Source: JBLYYQ01 sp048550035
Lineage (GTDB): Bacteria > Nitrospinota_A > UBA7883 > JBLYYQ01
Direction: 5' to 3'
Assembly (NCBI GenBank): GCA_048550035.1
Contig: JBLYYQ010000119.1
Span: forward strand, 1 to 13,692
Length of the DNA: 13,692 bases
In this document: piece after piece, positions 1-8,028 of the stretch
Position numbering within the stretch: position 1 is the first letter of the stretch
Layout: each line of letters begins with the position of its first letter
Translations under genes and position numbers: made by a program
The notes under the pieces: generated by a model
What the model was told of the DNA's origin: nothing
What the model saw: the letters and a program-made list of their open reading frames with translations, nothing else
Database searches by the model: none

Positions 1-2237
1 AATCGCTCATAACTGCCCCCATTCGGAAACTGCTAGTTGCAATGGATGATGTCTCAAAAAATGAGGATTTCTCTCGACGGGTTGAAGCAGGCAGTGCTGA
101 TGAGATGGGAGCGTTAATCGATAGATTTAATGACATGCTCACATTAATTCAGGAGCGAGATGAAAATTTGGCAGCACATGCTGATGATCTACAAGATAGA
201 GTCCAAGGTCGAACTTTAGAACTGCAAGCCACTAATAGGCGATTAACAATTGAACTAATTAATAAAGAAAAGAGTGGCGAGATATTGCGTATAGCAAAAG
301 AAGAAGCAGAATCTGCTAGCAAATCTAAATCAGAATTTTTGGCAAATATGAGCCATGAGCTACGAACGCCACTTAATGCAATACTTGGATTTACACAGCT
401 ATTATTGGATGCCAAACTTGAATCTGAACATAGACGGCAATTGGAACTCGTTCAAAACTCTGGCGAAAACCTACTTGGGCTTATAAACGATATATTAGAT
501 CTTTCGAAAATTGAAGCAGGTCAATTACAGCTTAACCACAAACTCTTTGATCTTGGCATTAGCATAGACAAAATTGTAGATCAGTATGCAGTACTGGCTT
601 ATAGAAATGGATTGGAGTTCATCCTTAATATAGCGGAGGATGCAAGGGTGTCAGTTGTTGGTGATGAGAGTCGATTGCAACAGATATTGGCAAATTTAAT
701 TGGTAATGCAATCAAGTTTACAGAGAGTGGGACAATTGAGCTGGTACTAGAGCGATCAAAGAGTGTTGATTCAAAAGTATCGATATTTCATTTTGAGCTA
801 AGAGATAGTGGGCAAGGTATACCTGCCGATATACAAGATAGGATCTTTGATCGATTCACACAGGTAGATGGCGCTCTCACAAGAAAGCATAGCGGAGCAG
901 GTCTTGGGACAACAATCTCCAAGCAGATAGTTGAGATGATGGATGGTAAGATCTGGCTGGAAAGTGAAATCAATAAAGGATCTATATTCTACTTTGAGAT
1001 ACCACTTACTATTGAAGGTGCTAGTGTTAGCTCTGTAACTAAAATCCCTGATACTTTTAACACTCAACGAGCTCTTGTTTTTACAGATAATATCTTAACT
1101 GCTTCAGTTACTGAAAAGATAGTTGCAACATTAAAATTACAAGTTACGAGCCTCCATAGTAATGAAGATCTGGCCAATAAACTTAAAGATAATTCCAATG
1201 TTGATTTTCTTTTTATAGATTCGAAACTACTCCCTAACGATCTTTTATCGACCCTAAGCAAAACTAATATGAAGATAGTAATCTTAGCAGAAATTGATGA
1301 CAACATATCTAAATATAAAGAACAAGAAGATAAAGTAAGATATATTTACAAACCAGTTAAGACACAAGAGATATTTAATGCTATAGAGAGGCTACTAAAA
1401 GAAGAACCTGCTATTCTGATACCAAATAATAGATCCCAAACAAAAACTAAAATAAAACAGTTCAAAAAACCGCTCACAATACTCCTTGCAGAAGATACTG
1501 AAGTAAATCAAGAGCTAATAAAAATTATATTAACCAAATTAGGACTAGAGTGCTTCATAGCATCAAATGGCTTAGAAGCGCTGCAGCGTTGGTCTGAAGG
1601 TGGGATTGACCTGATCTTGATGGATGTCCAGATGCCATTAATGGATGGTATCACTGCAACGGTAAAGATACGGGAAAAAGAAAAAGAGATTGGAGAACAT
1701 GTTCCGATTGTAGCATTGACGGCACATGCTATGGAGACAGATAAGGAGCTCTGTATAAAATCTGGAATGGATCGATATCTTTCCAAACCTATTAAAATTG
1801 ATAAACTCCAAGAGACAATATTAGAATTAACAGAGAGTGACCTAGCTTCAACTATAGTCGAGAACGACAATAATAGTAGTATGCCATCAGAAGAGTCATT
1901 CCAATATAACTTAGATCTACTAAACTGGTTCTGTGACAATGATCCTGACAAGATTAAAGAATTCCTTCACATCCATGTAACATCAATCAATAGCCAGCTT
2001 CAGATACTTGATAAATTGGACTACAGAGTAGATTCAGAACAGATTAAAAATACAATCCAGAATGTTAAAGAGAGCATCGAGGCGATTGGTGCCAAGAAAG
2101 GATCAGAACTTATCGCATCTATCGAGATGGTTGACCTAAAATCTTGGAGTGAAAAAGAGGCTAACCTAATAAAAGAACTGTCAAAAGAGATCAAAGGTGT
2201 CAAAGAAAAGCTAGAACAGAACTTAACTACTATGTAG
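1..2237 (+). CDS. Hybrid sensor histidine kinase, 5'-truncated (HAMP-HisKA-HATPase-REC-REC-HPt-like)
   Basis: A membrane-type hybrid histidine kinase of BarA/GacS-like architecture. The reading frame is open to the window edge (first full codon at base 3), so the sensor and transmembrane part lies outside. The ATG at 42 falls inside the HAMP domain (ITAPIRKLL precedes it) and is not the true start. Numbering from that Met: HAMP to about 45; coiled coil 45-95; HisKA with phosphoacceptor H105 in MSHELRTP; HATPase with N222 (GNAIKF), G1 box DSGQGI 255-260 and G2 box GAGLGT 285-290; receiver 1 at about 342-450 is degenerate; receiver 2 at about 477-598 is intact (E484/D485, D528, T560, K582). The C-terminal 618-728 has the helical HPt pattern, but Gln673 replaces the phospho-His. 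Inference: autophosphorylation of H105 and transfer to D528, with output through a separate HPt or regulator. The 3' end overlaps the convergent zinc-ribbon gene by 8 bp. The signal sensed is unknown. Confidence 0.93.
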   Translation, partial: SLITAPIRKLLVAMDDVSKNEDFSRRVEAGSADEMGALIDRFNDMLTLIQERDENLAAHADDLQDRVQGRTLELQATNRRLTIELINKEKSGEILRIAKEEAESASKSKSEFLANMSHELRTPLNAILGFTQLLLDAKLESEHRRQLELVQNSGENLLGLINDILDLSKIEAGQLQLNHKLFDLGISIDKIVDQYAVLAYRNGLEFILNIAEDARVSVVGDESRLQQILANLIGNAIKFTESGTIELVLERSKSVDSKVSIFHFELRDSGQGIPADIQDRIFDRFTQVDGALTRKHSGAGLGTTISKQIVEMMDGKIWLESEINKGSIFYFEIPLTIEGASVSSVTKIPDTFNTQRALVFTDNILTASVTEKIVATLKLQVTSLHSNEDLANKLKDNSNVDFLFIDSKLLPNDLLSTLSKTNMKIVILAEIDDNISKYKEQEDKVRYIYKPVKTQEIFNAIERLLKEEPAILIPNNRSQTKTKIKQFKKPLTILLAEDTEVNQELIKIILTKLGLECFIASNGLEALQRWSEGGIDLILMDVQMPLMDGITATVKIREKEKEIGEHVPIVALTAHAMETDKELCIKSGMDRYLSKPIKIDKLQETILELTESDLASTIVENDNNSSMPSEESFQYNLDLLNWFCDNDPDKIKEFLHIHVTSINSQLQILDKLDYRVDSEQIKNTIQNVKESIEAIGAKKGSELIASIEMVDLKSWSEKEANLIKELSKEIKGVKEKLEQNLTTM

Positions 2238-2565
2238 ATTCATTTTTATCAGTTAGCTCTTTTTCAAGTACGATTTTAGCTACATTTTTAAATTCTTCTA
2301 TTGCAACTTCTTGGATCTTATTAAAATCGTCAGTCATCTCTTTGGCGCTCTCATAATGACCACCTCGGTTGATACCTCGCGAGTAAGATTCAAATCCTTT
2401 GCCATGATGATAATAGCCACGTGGTCCAATCAGGTAAGTTGCCATAAGCTCTTTACATGCAAGGCACTGAACATAAACCTTGTCGCTTTTTCCATCTTGA
2501 CGGACTAAAATATTGAGTGCTTTTCGATTCCCACATGATTGACAAGTTTGACGGTGAATTTCCAT
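2230..2565 (-). CDS. Small zinc-ribbon protein of unknown function
   Basis: A 111-residue protein with two CxxC knuckles, C8-x2-C11 and C34-x2-C37, which would bind one Zn(II) as a zinc ribbon. After the ribbon comes a Gly/Tyr/His-rich stretch (about 47-70, containing GPRGYYHHGKG and RGGHYES). A charged amphipathic helix (about 72-108) follows. There is no signal peptide or membrane segment, so it is probably cytosolic. The start is well supported: AAGGAG lies 7 nt upstream of the ATG (minus strand, bases 2573-2578). It begins 18 nt after the DASS transporter stop on the same strand, so the two are probably cotranscribed. Its end overlaps the histidine kinase tail-to-tail by 8 bp. I do not recognise the family by name. 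Zinc ribbons of this size can bind nucleic acid or protein, but nothing here fixes a role. Confidence 0.8.
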   Translation of the reverse strand: MEIHRQTCQSCGNRKALNILVRQDGKSDKVYVQCLACKELMATYLIGPRGYYHHGKGFESYSRGINRGGHYESAKEMTDDFNKIQEVAIEEFKNVAKIVLEKELTDKNEST

Positions 2566-2583
2566 AGTTAATCTCCTTAGGCA

Positions 2584-3939
2584 CTAAAATATAAATTGCC
2601 AGTAACTCAAAGCAACAATCATAGTTAGCAGCAATAAAACAATAGATACAATAGAGCCTGATATTAACATATCTTTTGATTTAATGATACCAGAGCCAAA
2701 CGCAATAGCATTAGGTGGCGTACTAACAGGTAGTGCCATCGCAATAGAACAAGCAATAGCAACCCCAATAACAATCATGAATCTATGCTCATCTAGTGAA
2801 ACTAATGCTGGTATTAATAAGTTGGCAGCGGCAGTGTTACTGATAAAGGTCGACAAAATCATACCAAACAGTGCAAATCCTGCAAATATTGCCCACGCCT
2901 CAATACCGACAGGGATCATCTCAATAAAGAGTTTTGCCAATCCAGAAGCAGCAATACCGTAGCCTAAACTCAATCCTCCTCCTAACATAAATAAAACATG
3001 CCAAGATAAAGTACGAAAGTCATCGTTACTTAATATTCGCAGTCCAAAAAACATAGTAATAGGAATGGTGCTAACAATGCCAAGCGGAACCTTATGTAGA
3101 TCAGCTGTTAGCCAGAGCAGTGCTGTTACGATGAACACTCCGATGATAAGATACTGTTCCGATTGTATACCATCTTTAATCTCGATATCTAGTTCAACTT
3201 TTTCACCATTAGGTGGAAATAAAGCTAACAATATCCGCCATAACACAAAAAGTCCTGTAATCATTAGTGGTACGGCAAGAATCATCCAAGTCAAGAATGA
3301 GATCGTAATCCCACTGTTCGCAAGTAACGAGATGGCAATCGCATTAGGAGGCGTTCCTATAGGGGTTCCAATTCCACCTAAATTACAGGCAAATGGTATT
3401 GATAATGTTAGTCCTTTTGCAAATAGTGATCGCTCTGGCATCTTTTGTATAATTGGAAAAACAACAGTAAACATCATCGCCGCAGTTGCTGTATTACTCA
3501 TCCACATCGACAAAAATGCACAGATCATTATAATTGCAAGCATAACCTTCGATGGATCCGATCCGATCTTGAGTAGTATTAGCCTTGCAATTCTAATATC
3601 TAGCCTATATTTGTGAAGTGCAGATGAAAGAGTAAAACCACCTAGGAAAAGTAAAATTATATTAGAAAAGAAGGGTGATAGATAATCTTGTAACTTACTG
3701 CTAACACCGAGTGCATTTAATTCTGGCATCAGCCATAATACCTGCAATTCGACAATAATAAAACTAGTCACAAATAGTGGAACCGCTTCTGTAACCCATA
3801 AAGTTGCAGCTATTATCATTATTGTAAAACTAGCCTCTTGAGCGCTATTTAACCCTAAAACTTTGGAATATAGATCAAACCAATAGAGGGCTACAGCTAC
3901 TAAGATAATGGTAATTGATACTATCTCATTCTTTTTCAT
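2584..3939 (-). CDS. DASS-family (SLC13-like) sodium-dependent anion/dicarboxylate symporter
   Basis: An inner-membrane carrier of the divalent anion:Na+ symporter family, which imports dicarboxylates, sulfate or related anions with sodium. It has about a dozen hydrophobic segments and the two inverted-repeat signatures of the family: SNT at 148-150 with GTPPNA at 195-200, and SNT at 367-369 with STPPNA at 406-411. In characterised members (e.g. VcINDY) these hairpins bind Na+ and substrate carboxylates. Length (451 aa) is normal. I start at the ATG at 3939, just before the first membrane helix. An in-frame TTG at 3978 would add 13 residues. Neither start has a clear Shine-Dalgarno sequence. 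It lies about 160 bp downstream of the oxidoreductase gene and 18 bp upstream of the zinc-ribbon gene, all on the same strand. Substrate (dicarboxylate versus sulfate) cannot be read from the sequence. Confidence 0.9.
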   Translation of the reverse strand: MKKNEIVSITIILVAVALYWFDLYSKVLGLNSAQEASFTIMIIAATLWVTEAVPLFVTSFIIVELQVLWLMPELNALGVSSKLQDYLSPFFSNIILLFLGGFTLSSALHKYRLDIRIARLILLKIGSDPSKVMLAIIMICAFLSMWMSNTATAAMMFTVVFPIIQKMPERSLFAKGLTLSIPFACNLGGIGTPIGTPPNAIAISLLANSGITISFLTWMILAVPLMITGLFVLWRILLALFPPNGEKVELDIEIKDGIQSEQYLIIGVFIVTALLWLTADLHKVPLGIVSTIPITMFFGLRILSNDDFRTLSWHVLFMLGGGLSLGYGIAASGLAKLFIEMIPVGIEAWAIFAGFALFGMILSTFISNTAAANLLIPALVSLDEHRFMIVIGVAIACSIAMALPVSTPPNAIAFGSGIIKSKDMLISGSIVSIVLLLLTMIVALSYWQFIF

Positions 3940-4017
3940 ATAGCTTAAATTAAGTAAAAAATTGTTTATCTCATACAAGTTTTAAGATCGTTAAATATCA
4001 ACAATTTTAGTTTACCC

Positions 4018-4046
4018 TTTATATATGCAGAATAATTTTGTTGAAA
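4018..4046 (-). promoter_or_regulatory. Candidate sigma-70 promoter of the DASS symporter gene
   Basis: On the minus strand TTTCAA (bases 4041-4046) is separated by 17 nt from TATAAA (bases 4018-4023; 5 of 6 to the -10 consensus). The -35 is weak (3 of 6). It would start transcription about 70 nt before the symporter ATG at 3939. The long gap after the upstream oxidoreductase gene makes a separate promoter plausible. The region is AT-rich, so chance matches are likely. Confidence 0.3.
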
Positions 4047-4097
4047 GTAGGAAATTATTGAAAAAACTGCAAGATATAGAGATTGTTAAACTATTAT

Positions 4098-5243
4098 TTA
4101 TCCAAACCGTAACTTTTGCATTAATTCTTTAACCGGAACAACCTTTTTATCTCCTGCAATAGCAGGATTGCCAATATTTGTGCCGGCAAAAAAGAGTCCT
4201 CGTTCAACATTGTCTCTGAGCGAATCGGTTAAATGGTCTAAGATACAGTAAATTGATGCTTGCTTATCACAAGATTTCAGGCATGAGAACGGACATTTAT
4301 GTTCTTCATGTTTAAGATTCTCGTTAGAATATGCAAATCGTTGGGAAAAGTTGGTAGCAACCCCTCTGCCAGGTAGCCCTGCAGGTGACCGAAGTAATAT
4401 CGTCTCATCTTGATTTTCAATAAAAATCTTTTTAAATGCAGAGATGCCTCCAAACTCAAAGCCTGCCTCCTCTGTTAATAAGAAGCGTGACGCCATCTGC
4501 ACGCCTTGAGCGCCATGTGTAAGTGCCTTTAATATATCAAGTTTATCCCAAATGCCGCCTGCCCAAATAAGAGGCACATCTTTAAGGCCAGCTTTATCGA
4601 TAAAGTCTCTTATCTCTCCAATGGTCTCTTCTGGTCGATGAAGTCCGTTTCGTATATCTTCTACAGAACCACCTTGATGACCACCTGAATGGAGTATAGA
4701 TTCAAAAACAATAGCATCAGGCGGTCTATTTCTCGATAACCACCGTTTGACAACTACTCTAGCAGCTTTCAGAGACGATATAATTGGAGCAATCATAGTA
4801 TCGGGGAATTTGTTCACAATATCTGGTAGAGCCATTGGTAATCCTGCTCCTGCCACAATCAGATCTACGCCATTTTTGGCAGCTGTATAAGCCATATCTT
4901 TGAAATCATGGGTTGCAACCATTATGTTGACCCCTACAAACTCTCCTGATGTCAATTTTTTAGCTTCATTAATCCATGCTGCTAATGCTAAGATATTGGC
5001 TTGAAATGGCTTTTTATCTTTTAGTAGACCTAACAGCTCTTGAAATGGATAACCAAGTACAACACCAGTTAGTAATCCACCACCACCAGCATTTGTAACA
5101 CTAGAAGCAAGTTTAGGACCTGTAACACCAACACCCATCCCCCCATTTATTATTGGTACTTCAAGCTTAATCACTTTGCTAGAGTCAGGATGATGACTTT
5201 TGATTATTAGTGGAGGCAGCTTAGTAGCTAAATCATACTGCAT
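4098..5243 (-). CDS. Nitronate monooxygenase-like (2-nitropropane dioxygenase family) FMN oxidoreductase
   Basis: A cytosolic TIM-barrel flavoenzyme of the NPD/nitronate monooxygenase family. Visible signatures in order: PIINGGMGVGVTGPKLAS (30-47), the N-terminal FMN loop; GAGLP at 132-136; SGGHQGG at 186-192, whose His189 matches the family's active-site histidine; and WAGGIWD at 227-233, the phosphate-binding strand/loop. The length (381 aa) exceeds that of short family members because of a C-terminal extension with four cysteines, C317-x3-C321-x3-C325-x7-C333, that could bind a metal or Fe-S cluster. The start is supported by AGGAG 8 nt upstream of the ATG (bases 5252-5256). The gene is divergent from the Ser/Thr kinase gene and upstream of the symporter gene. 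The substrate is uncertain: the family also contains enoyl reductases (FabK-type) and quinone reductases. Confidence 0.88.
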   Translation of the reverse strand: MQYDLATKLPPLIIKSHHPDSSKVIKLEVPIINGGMGVGVTGPKLASSVTNAGGGGLLTGVVLGYPFQELLGLLKDKKPFQANILALAAWINEAKKLTSGEFVGVNIMVATHDFKDMAYTAAKNGVDLIVAGAGLPMALPDIVNKFPDTMIAPIISSLKAARVVVKRWLSRNRPPDAIVFESILHSGGHQGGSVEDIRNGLHRPEETIGEIRDFIDKAGLKDVPLIWAGGIWDKLDILKALTHGAQGVQMASRFLLTEEAGFEFGGISAFKKIFIENQDETILLRSPAGLPGRGVATNFSQRFAYSNENLKHEEHKCPFSCLKSCDKQASIYCILDHLTDSLRDNVERGLFFAGTNIGNPAIAGDKKVVPVKELMQKLRFG

Positions 5244-5274
5244 AAAAAAAACTCCTACCTTTGAATAATAGCCA

Positions 5275-5394
5275 AGAATAGCATATTTTCTATTCTATAT
5301 TTCATAGTAATCATTTATAGCATTACCATTATTTAATTTAAGGTCTAAGCATAGCATCAAAATTCAATTTGACCTATAGAATAGATAAGAATAG
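5275..5394. promoter_or_regulatory. Cluster of four AGAATAG heptamers in the divergent intergenic region
   Basis: The 274-bp region between the divergent oxidoreductase and kinase genes carries AGAATAG at 5275-5281, its complement at 5290-5296 (an inverted pair with an 8-nt spacer), and two direct copies at 5378-5384 and 5388-5394. The last two are exactly 10 bp (one helical turn) apart and lie just 3' of a TTGACC at 5369-5374. Seen directly: the repeats and their spacing. Inferred: binding sites for a regulator controlling one or both genes. Confidence 0.4.
5314..5322 (-). promoter_or_regulatory. Candidate extended -10 promoter of the oxidoreductase gene
   Basis: The minus strand reads TGCTATAAA here, an extended -10 (TGn followed by a 5-of-6 match to TATAAT). 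It lies about 70 nt upstream of the oxidoreductase ATG at 5243, with the inverted AGAATAG pair between it and the start. No good -35 is present, which an extended -10 may not need. Confidence 0.33.
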
Positions 5395-5427
5395 TAAAAA
5401 GTTTTATGACTAAAAGAAAAGAAGCTT

Positions 5428-5456
5428 TTCAAGTATAAACAATTTTAACCTATATT
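5428..5456 (+). promoter_or_regulatory. Candidate sigma-70 promoter of the Ser/Thr kinase gene
   Basis: TTCAAG (5428-5433) is followed after 17 nt by TATATT (5451-5456; 5 of 6 to the consensus). The start point would be about 55 nt before the ATG at 5518. The -35 is weak. An alternative -35, TTGACC at 5369-5374, lacks a convincing -10 at the right distance. Confidence 0.3.
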
Positions 5457-5517
5457 CAAAAAATGGACTGATATTAGTAACATAGCTGTTCCTTGTATTA
5501 AAAGATATTATAAAAAA

Positions 5518-8025
5518 ATGGTTAACATTATTCAGAACTTGACAGATTGTAAGAAGCTAGGGAGATATGAAGTAGAAGGCGAGCTTGGACGAGGCGCGAT
5601 GGGAATAGTCTTTAAGGGGAAGGACCCTGTGCTCAATCGAGAAGTTGCGCTAAAGGTGATAAGCTCAGTTTCAGGTCCGAAAAGTGCCAAATCACGTCAA
5701 CAGGCAATTAACAGGTTTCATTCAGAAGCGTCAGCTGCAGGTCGCCTGTCACACCCATCGTTGATCACGGTTTATGATCTTGGTGAAGAGCAATTTAATG
5801 GTGAATCACTCTTTTATATTGCAATGGAGTACCTTGATGGGGCTGATCTCTCAGATTTGATAGCAGGAAAGTTAATCACCTCACTAGAGCGGAAAAAAGA
5901 TATTATTAAGTTTGCGGCAGAAGGATTATCATGTGCGCATAAACATGGGATTGTACATAGAGATATCAAGCCATCAAACATTAGAGAGACAATAGATCGG
6001 ACTATTAAGGTTACCGATTTTGGGCTAGCGATGTTGCCAGAATCTGAGTTAACAGTTGAAGGAACATTATTAGGTACACCTCAATATATAAGTCCAGAAC
6101 AAGCCAATGGTTCAGCTGCGAGTCCTAAATCTGACCTATTTGCCTTGACTGTGATTTTATATGAGATGATTACGGGTGAAAAACCGTTCGATGGTCTCAA
6201 TTTACTGAGTATATTACGGAATGTGCTCACTAAAGATCCTCCACTCCCATCTACATTAGTCCCTAATCTACCAGCAGGAGTAGACCGATTCATTAGTAAA
6301 GGGCTATCCAAAAATCCGTTAAATCGACATAAGGATGCATTTGATTATATTCAAGATTTAGAACATGTGTTTAGAAAAGAAGCATTAGAAATTCACTCTG
6401 AACAGTCTGCTAGCACTATGCAAGATAGCATACCCAAACTCTACTCTACTGAATATACAATTAATTTTAAGGAAGCTAAAAATAGGCTAAAACCGTTATT
6501 AGAATTTTATCCGCGGCTAGCTTTTCATTTCAATGAGGATCTACTACAGCATAAATCTAGATATTTTTTCAAGAATCTAGGATTTGCTGTTGAGCCAATA
6601 GCAGCTGGACCTTTTGATACATTAGTAGAGGGATTAGCAAAGGCAATTATCGGTAAACGGATACTCATTTTGCATTATCGTACTCAATCTACAATTTCAA
6701 GCAAAGATGATAGAAATAATATCATCACTCTTTTAAGAGCAGTAAAGGAAGAGAGTAAGGTTGATACACTCCATAATGTTATTCCAGTTTTTATAACTAC
6801 GCAACTAGAGCAGCAGCGACCTATGTTTAAGATGCTAGCACCATTTGGGATAAGGATGGCTGCATTTTTAAGTCCTATTGATTCAGTTGTAAACAATATT
6901 ACAGATATTTTAAACGTATTATATGAATATATGGATCTTTTAAGTGACAACTCGATATCAGCAACAAGTAATAAGCCAACTAAAGCAGATTCAGAATCAA
7001 TTGCCGCAAATTATGATTCTCTAATTGACCAAGCAGAAGCAGATACAGGTCGCTGCCATTTTTCAAGTGCAATATCAAATTATACAAAAGCGATTAAAAT
7101 TAAACCGGACCGTAAACTATTTTTAGAACGAGGTAATCTCTTTTTTGAAAATCAAGATTATGTTAAGGCACTACAAGATTATAAGAAAGCATCTGATAGT
7201 GAGTTTGAGCATCCTTATATTGGAGCGAAAATTGGGGCATGCTGTCTTGCTTTATCAGAGCAGACTTTGGCAACTGATGAGGAAAAGGCAAAAAAGTGGT
7301 TCACTGTTGGGATGGAGCGGCTAGAGTTAACTGAAAATAAGATTGAAGCTACCATTCAAAAGAGACTCAAAACAGCTCCTGAATCGATACCAAACAATCC
7401 GTTTAAACCTATTGTATCTTCAATATATAAGGCACAGGTAAATGTTGAGAATCTTAATGATGCAACCGGACGATTAACTGCATTACTTGATCGCTCAATT
7501 GCCAAATCAGAACAGTATAACCATGGCGAATCTAATGATCCTGATTTTTTAATAGCCCGCGCATCGTTTCATATTACTCAGGGAGATTTTGAGTTAGCAG
7601 AAGAGATATTGCTCAAGCTGCTTAAAACAGCTCCAGAACTTGCAGCTATTGAACTTAATAATCTTGCAATTAAATATCGGATATTAGGCAATTCAGAACA
7701 TGCATTTGAGATATATAAATTACTTTTAAACGAGGTAACTCCAGATAGAGAGACAATATTGAAAAACTCATTAATCGCAGGATTGAAAACTGCGCTAAAA
7801 TATCGGAAGTCAAAACGATTCAAGGAGGCTCTGAATATATATACTGAGTTATTAGATTATCCGGTGGGTAAGAAAGAGTCTATTTTTTGCGAGTTAGGAA
7901 TGACCCAGTTAGAACAAGATAACCCAGACGGTGCAAAAGCAGCATTTGAATCAGCTATCAAGATTAACCCATCTGTTAAGGATCCAAAACAGTTCTTGAA
8001 TTACGAACCACTTCGAAGGTTATAG
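5518..8025 (+). CDS. Cytosolic Ser/Thr protein kinase with pseudo-receiver and C-terminal TPR region
   Basis: An 835-residue Hanks-type kinase of bacterial PknB-like class, complete and apparently active. It has a Gly-rich loop GRGAMG 24-29, VALKV with K46, helix-C E70, catalytic loop HRDIKPSN (D149, N154), DFG 167-169 and SPE in place of APE at 192-194. The kinase domain ends near 285. No transmembrane segment follows, unlike many PknB-type kinases. Residues about 332-475 have the alternating strand/helix pattern of a receiver, but the phospho-Asp position reads H386-Y387 and the conserved Lys is S452. Residues about 500-825 contain TPR-like helical pairs (e.g. 511-560, 680-735, 760-820), so partners are probably recruited there. 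The ATG at 5518 lacks a clear Shine-Dalgarno but lies just before the kinase fold. It is monocistronic, and convergent with acpS with 3 bp between the stops. Substrates are unknown. Confidence 0.92.
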   Translation: MVNIIQNLTDCKKLGRYEVEGELGRGAMGIVFKGKDPVLNREVALKVISSVSGPKSAKSRQQAINRFHSEASAAGRLSHPSLITVYDLGEEQFNGESLFYIAMEYLDGADLSDLIAGKLITSLERKKDIIKFAAEGLSCAHKHGIVHRDIKPSNIRETIDRTIKVTDFGLAMLPESELTVEGTLLGTPQYISPEQANGSAASPKSDLFALTVILYEMITGEKPFDGLNLLSILRNVLTKDPPLPSTLVPNLPAGVDRFISKGLSKNPLNRHKDAFDYIQDLEHVFRKEALEIHSEQSASTMQDSIPKLYSTEYTINFKEAKNRLKPLLEFYPRLAFHFNEDLLQHKSRYFFKNLGFAVEPIAAGPFDTLVEGLAKAIIGKRILILHYRTQSTISSKDDRNNIITLLRAVKEESKVDTLHNVIPVFITTQLEQQRPMFKMLAPFGIRMAAFLSPIDSVVNNITDILNVLYEYMDLLSDNSISATSNKPTKADSESIAANYDSLIDQAEADTGRCHFSSAISNYTKAIKIKPDRKLFLERGNLFFENQDYVKALQDYKKASDSEFEHPYIGAKIGACCLALSEQTLATDEEKAKKWFTVGMERLELTENKIEATIQKRLKTAPESIPNNPFKPIVSSIYKAQVNVENLNDATGRLTALLDRSIAKSEQYNHGESNDPDFLIARASFHITQGDFELAEEILLKLLKTAPELAAIELNNLAIKYRILGNSEHAFEIYKLLLNEVTPDRETILKNSLIAGLKTALKYRKSKRFKEALNIYTELLDYPVGKKESIFCELGMTQLEQDNPDGAKAAFESAIKINPSVKDPKQFLNYEPLRRL

Positions 8026-8028
8026 CTA

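Noticed and set aside
42..44. ATG at 42 as the histidine kinase start
   Set aside because: The frame continues upstream to the window edge with clear HAMP sequence, so the gene is cut by the window.
1508..1951. 147-codon minus-strand frame within the histidine kinase gene
   Set aside because: Antisense shadow of the intact receiver-2 coding region; no motif of its own.
3065..3616. 183-codon plus-strand frame inside the symporter gene
   Set aside because: Complement of a clearly real DASS gene; no recognisable protein motif and no start signals.
3937..3978. TTG start at 3978 for the symporter
   Set aside because: No Shine-Dalgarno, and the ATG at 3939 places the first membrane helix at the usual position; kept as an alternative only.
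4031..4059. AATAATTT-N13-AAATTATT inverted repeat after the oxidoreductase gene as terminator
   Set aside because: Pure A/T stem, weak pairing, no following U tract; likely chance in AT-rich spacer.
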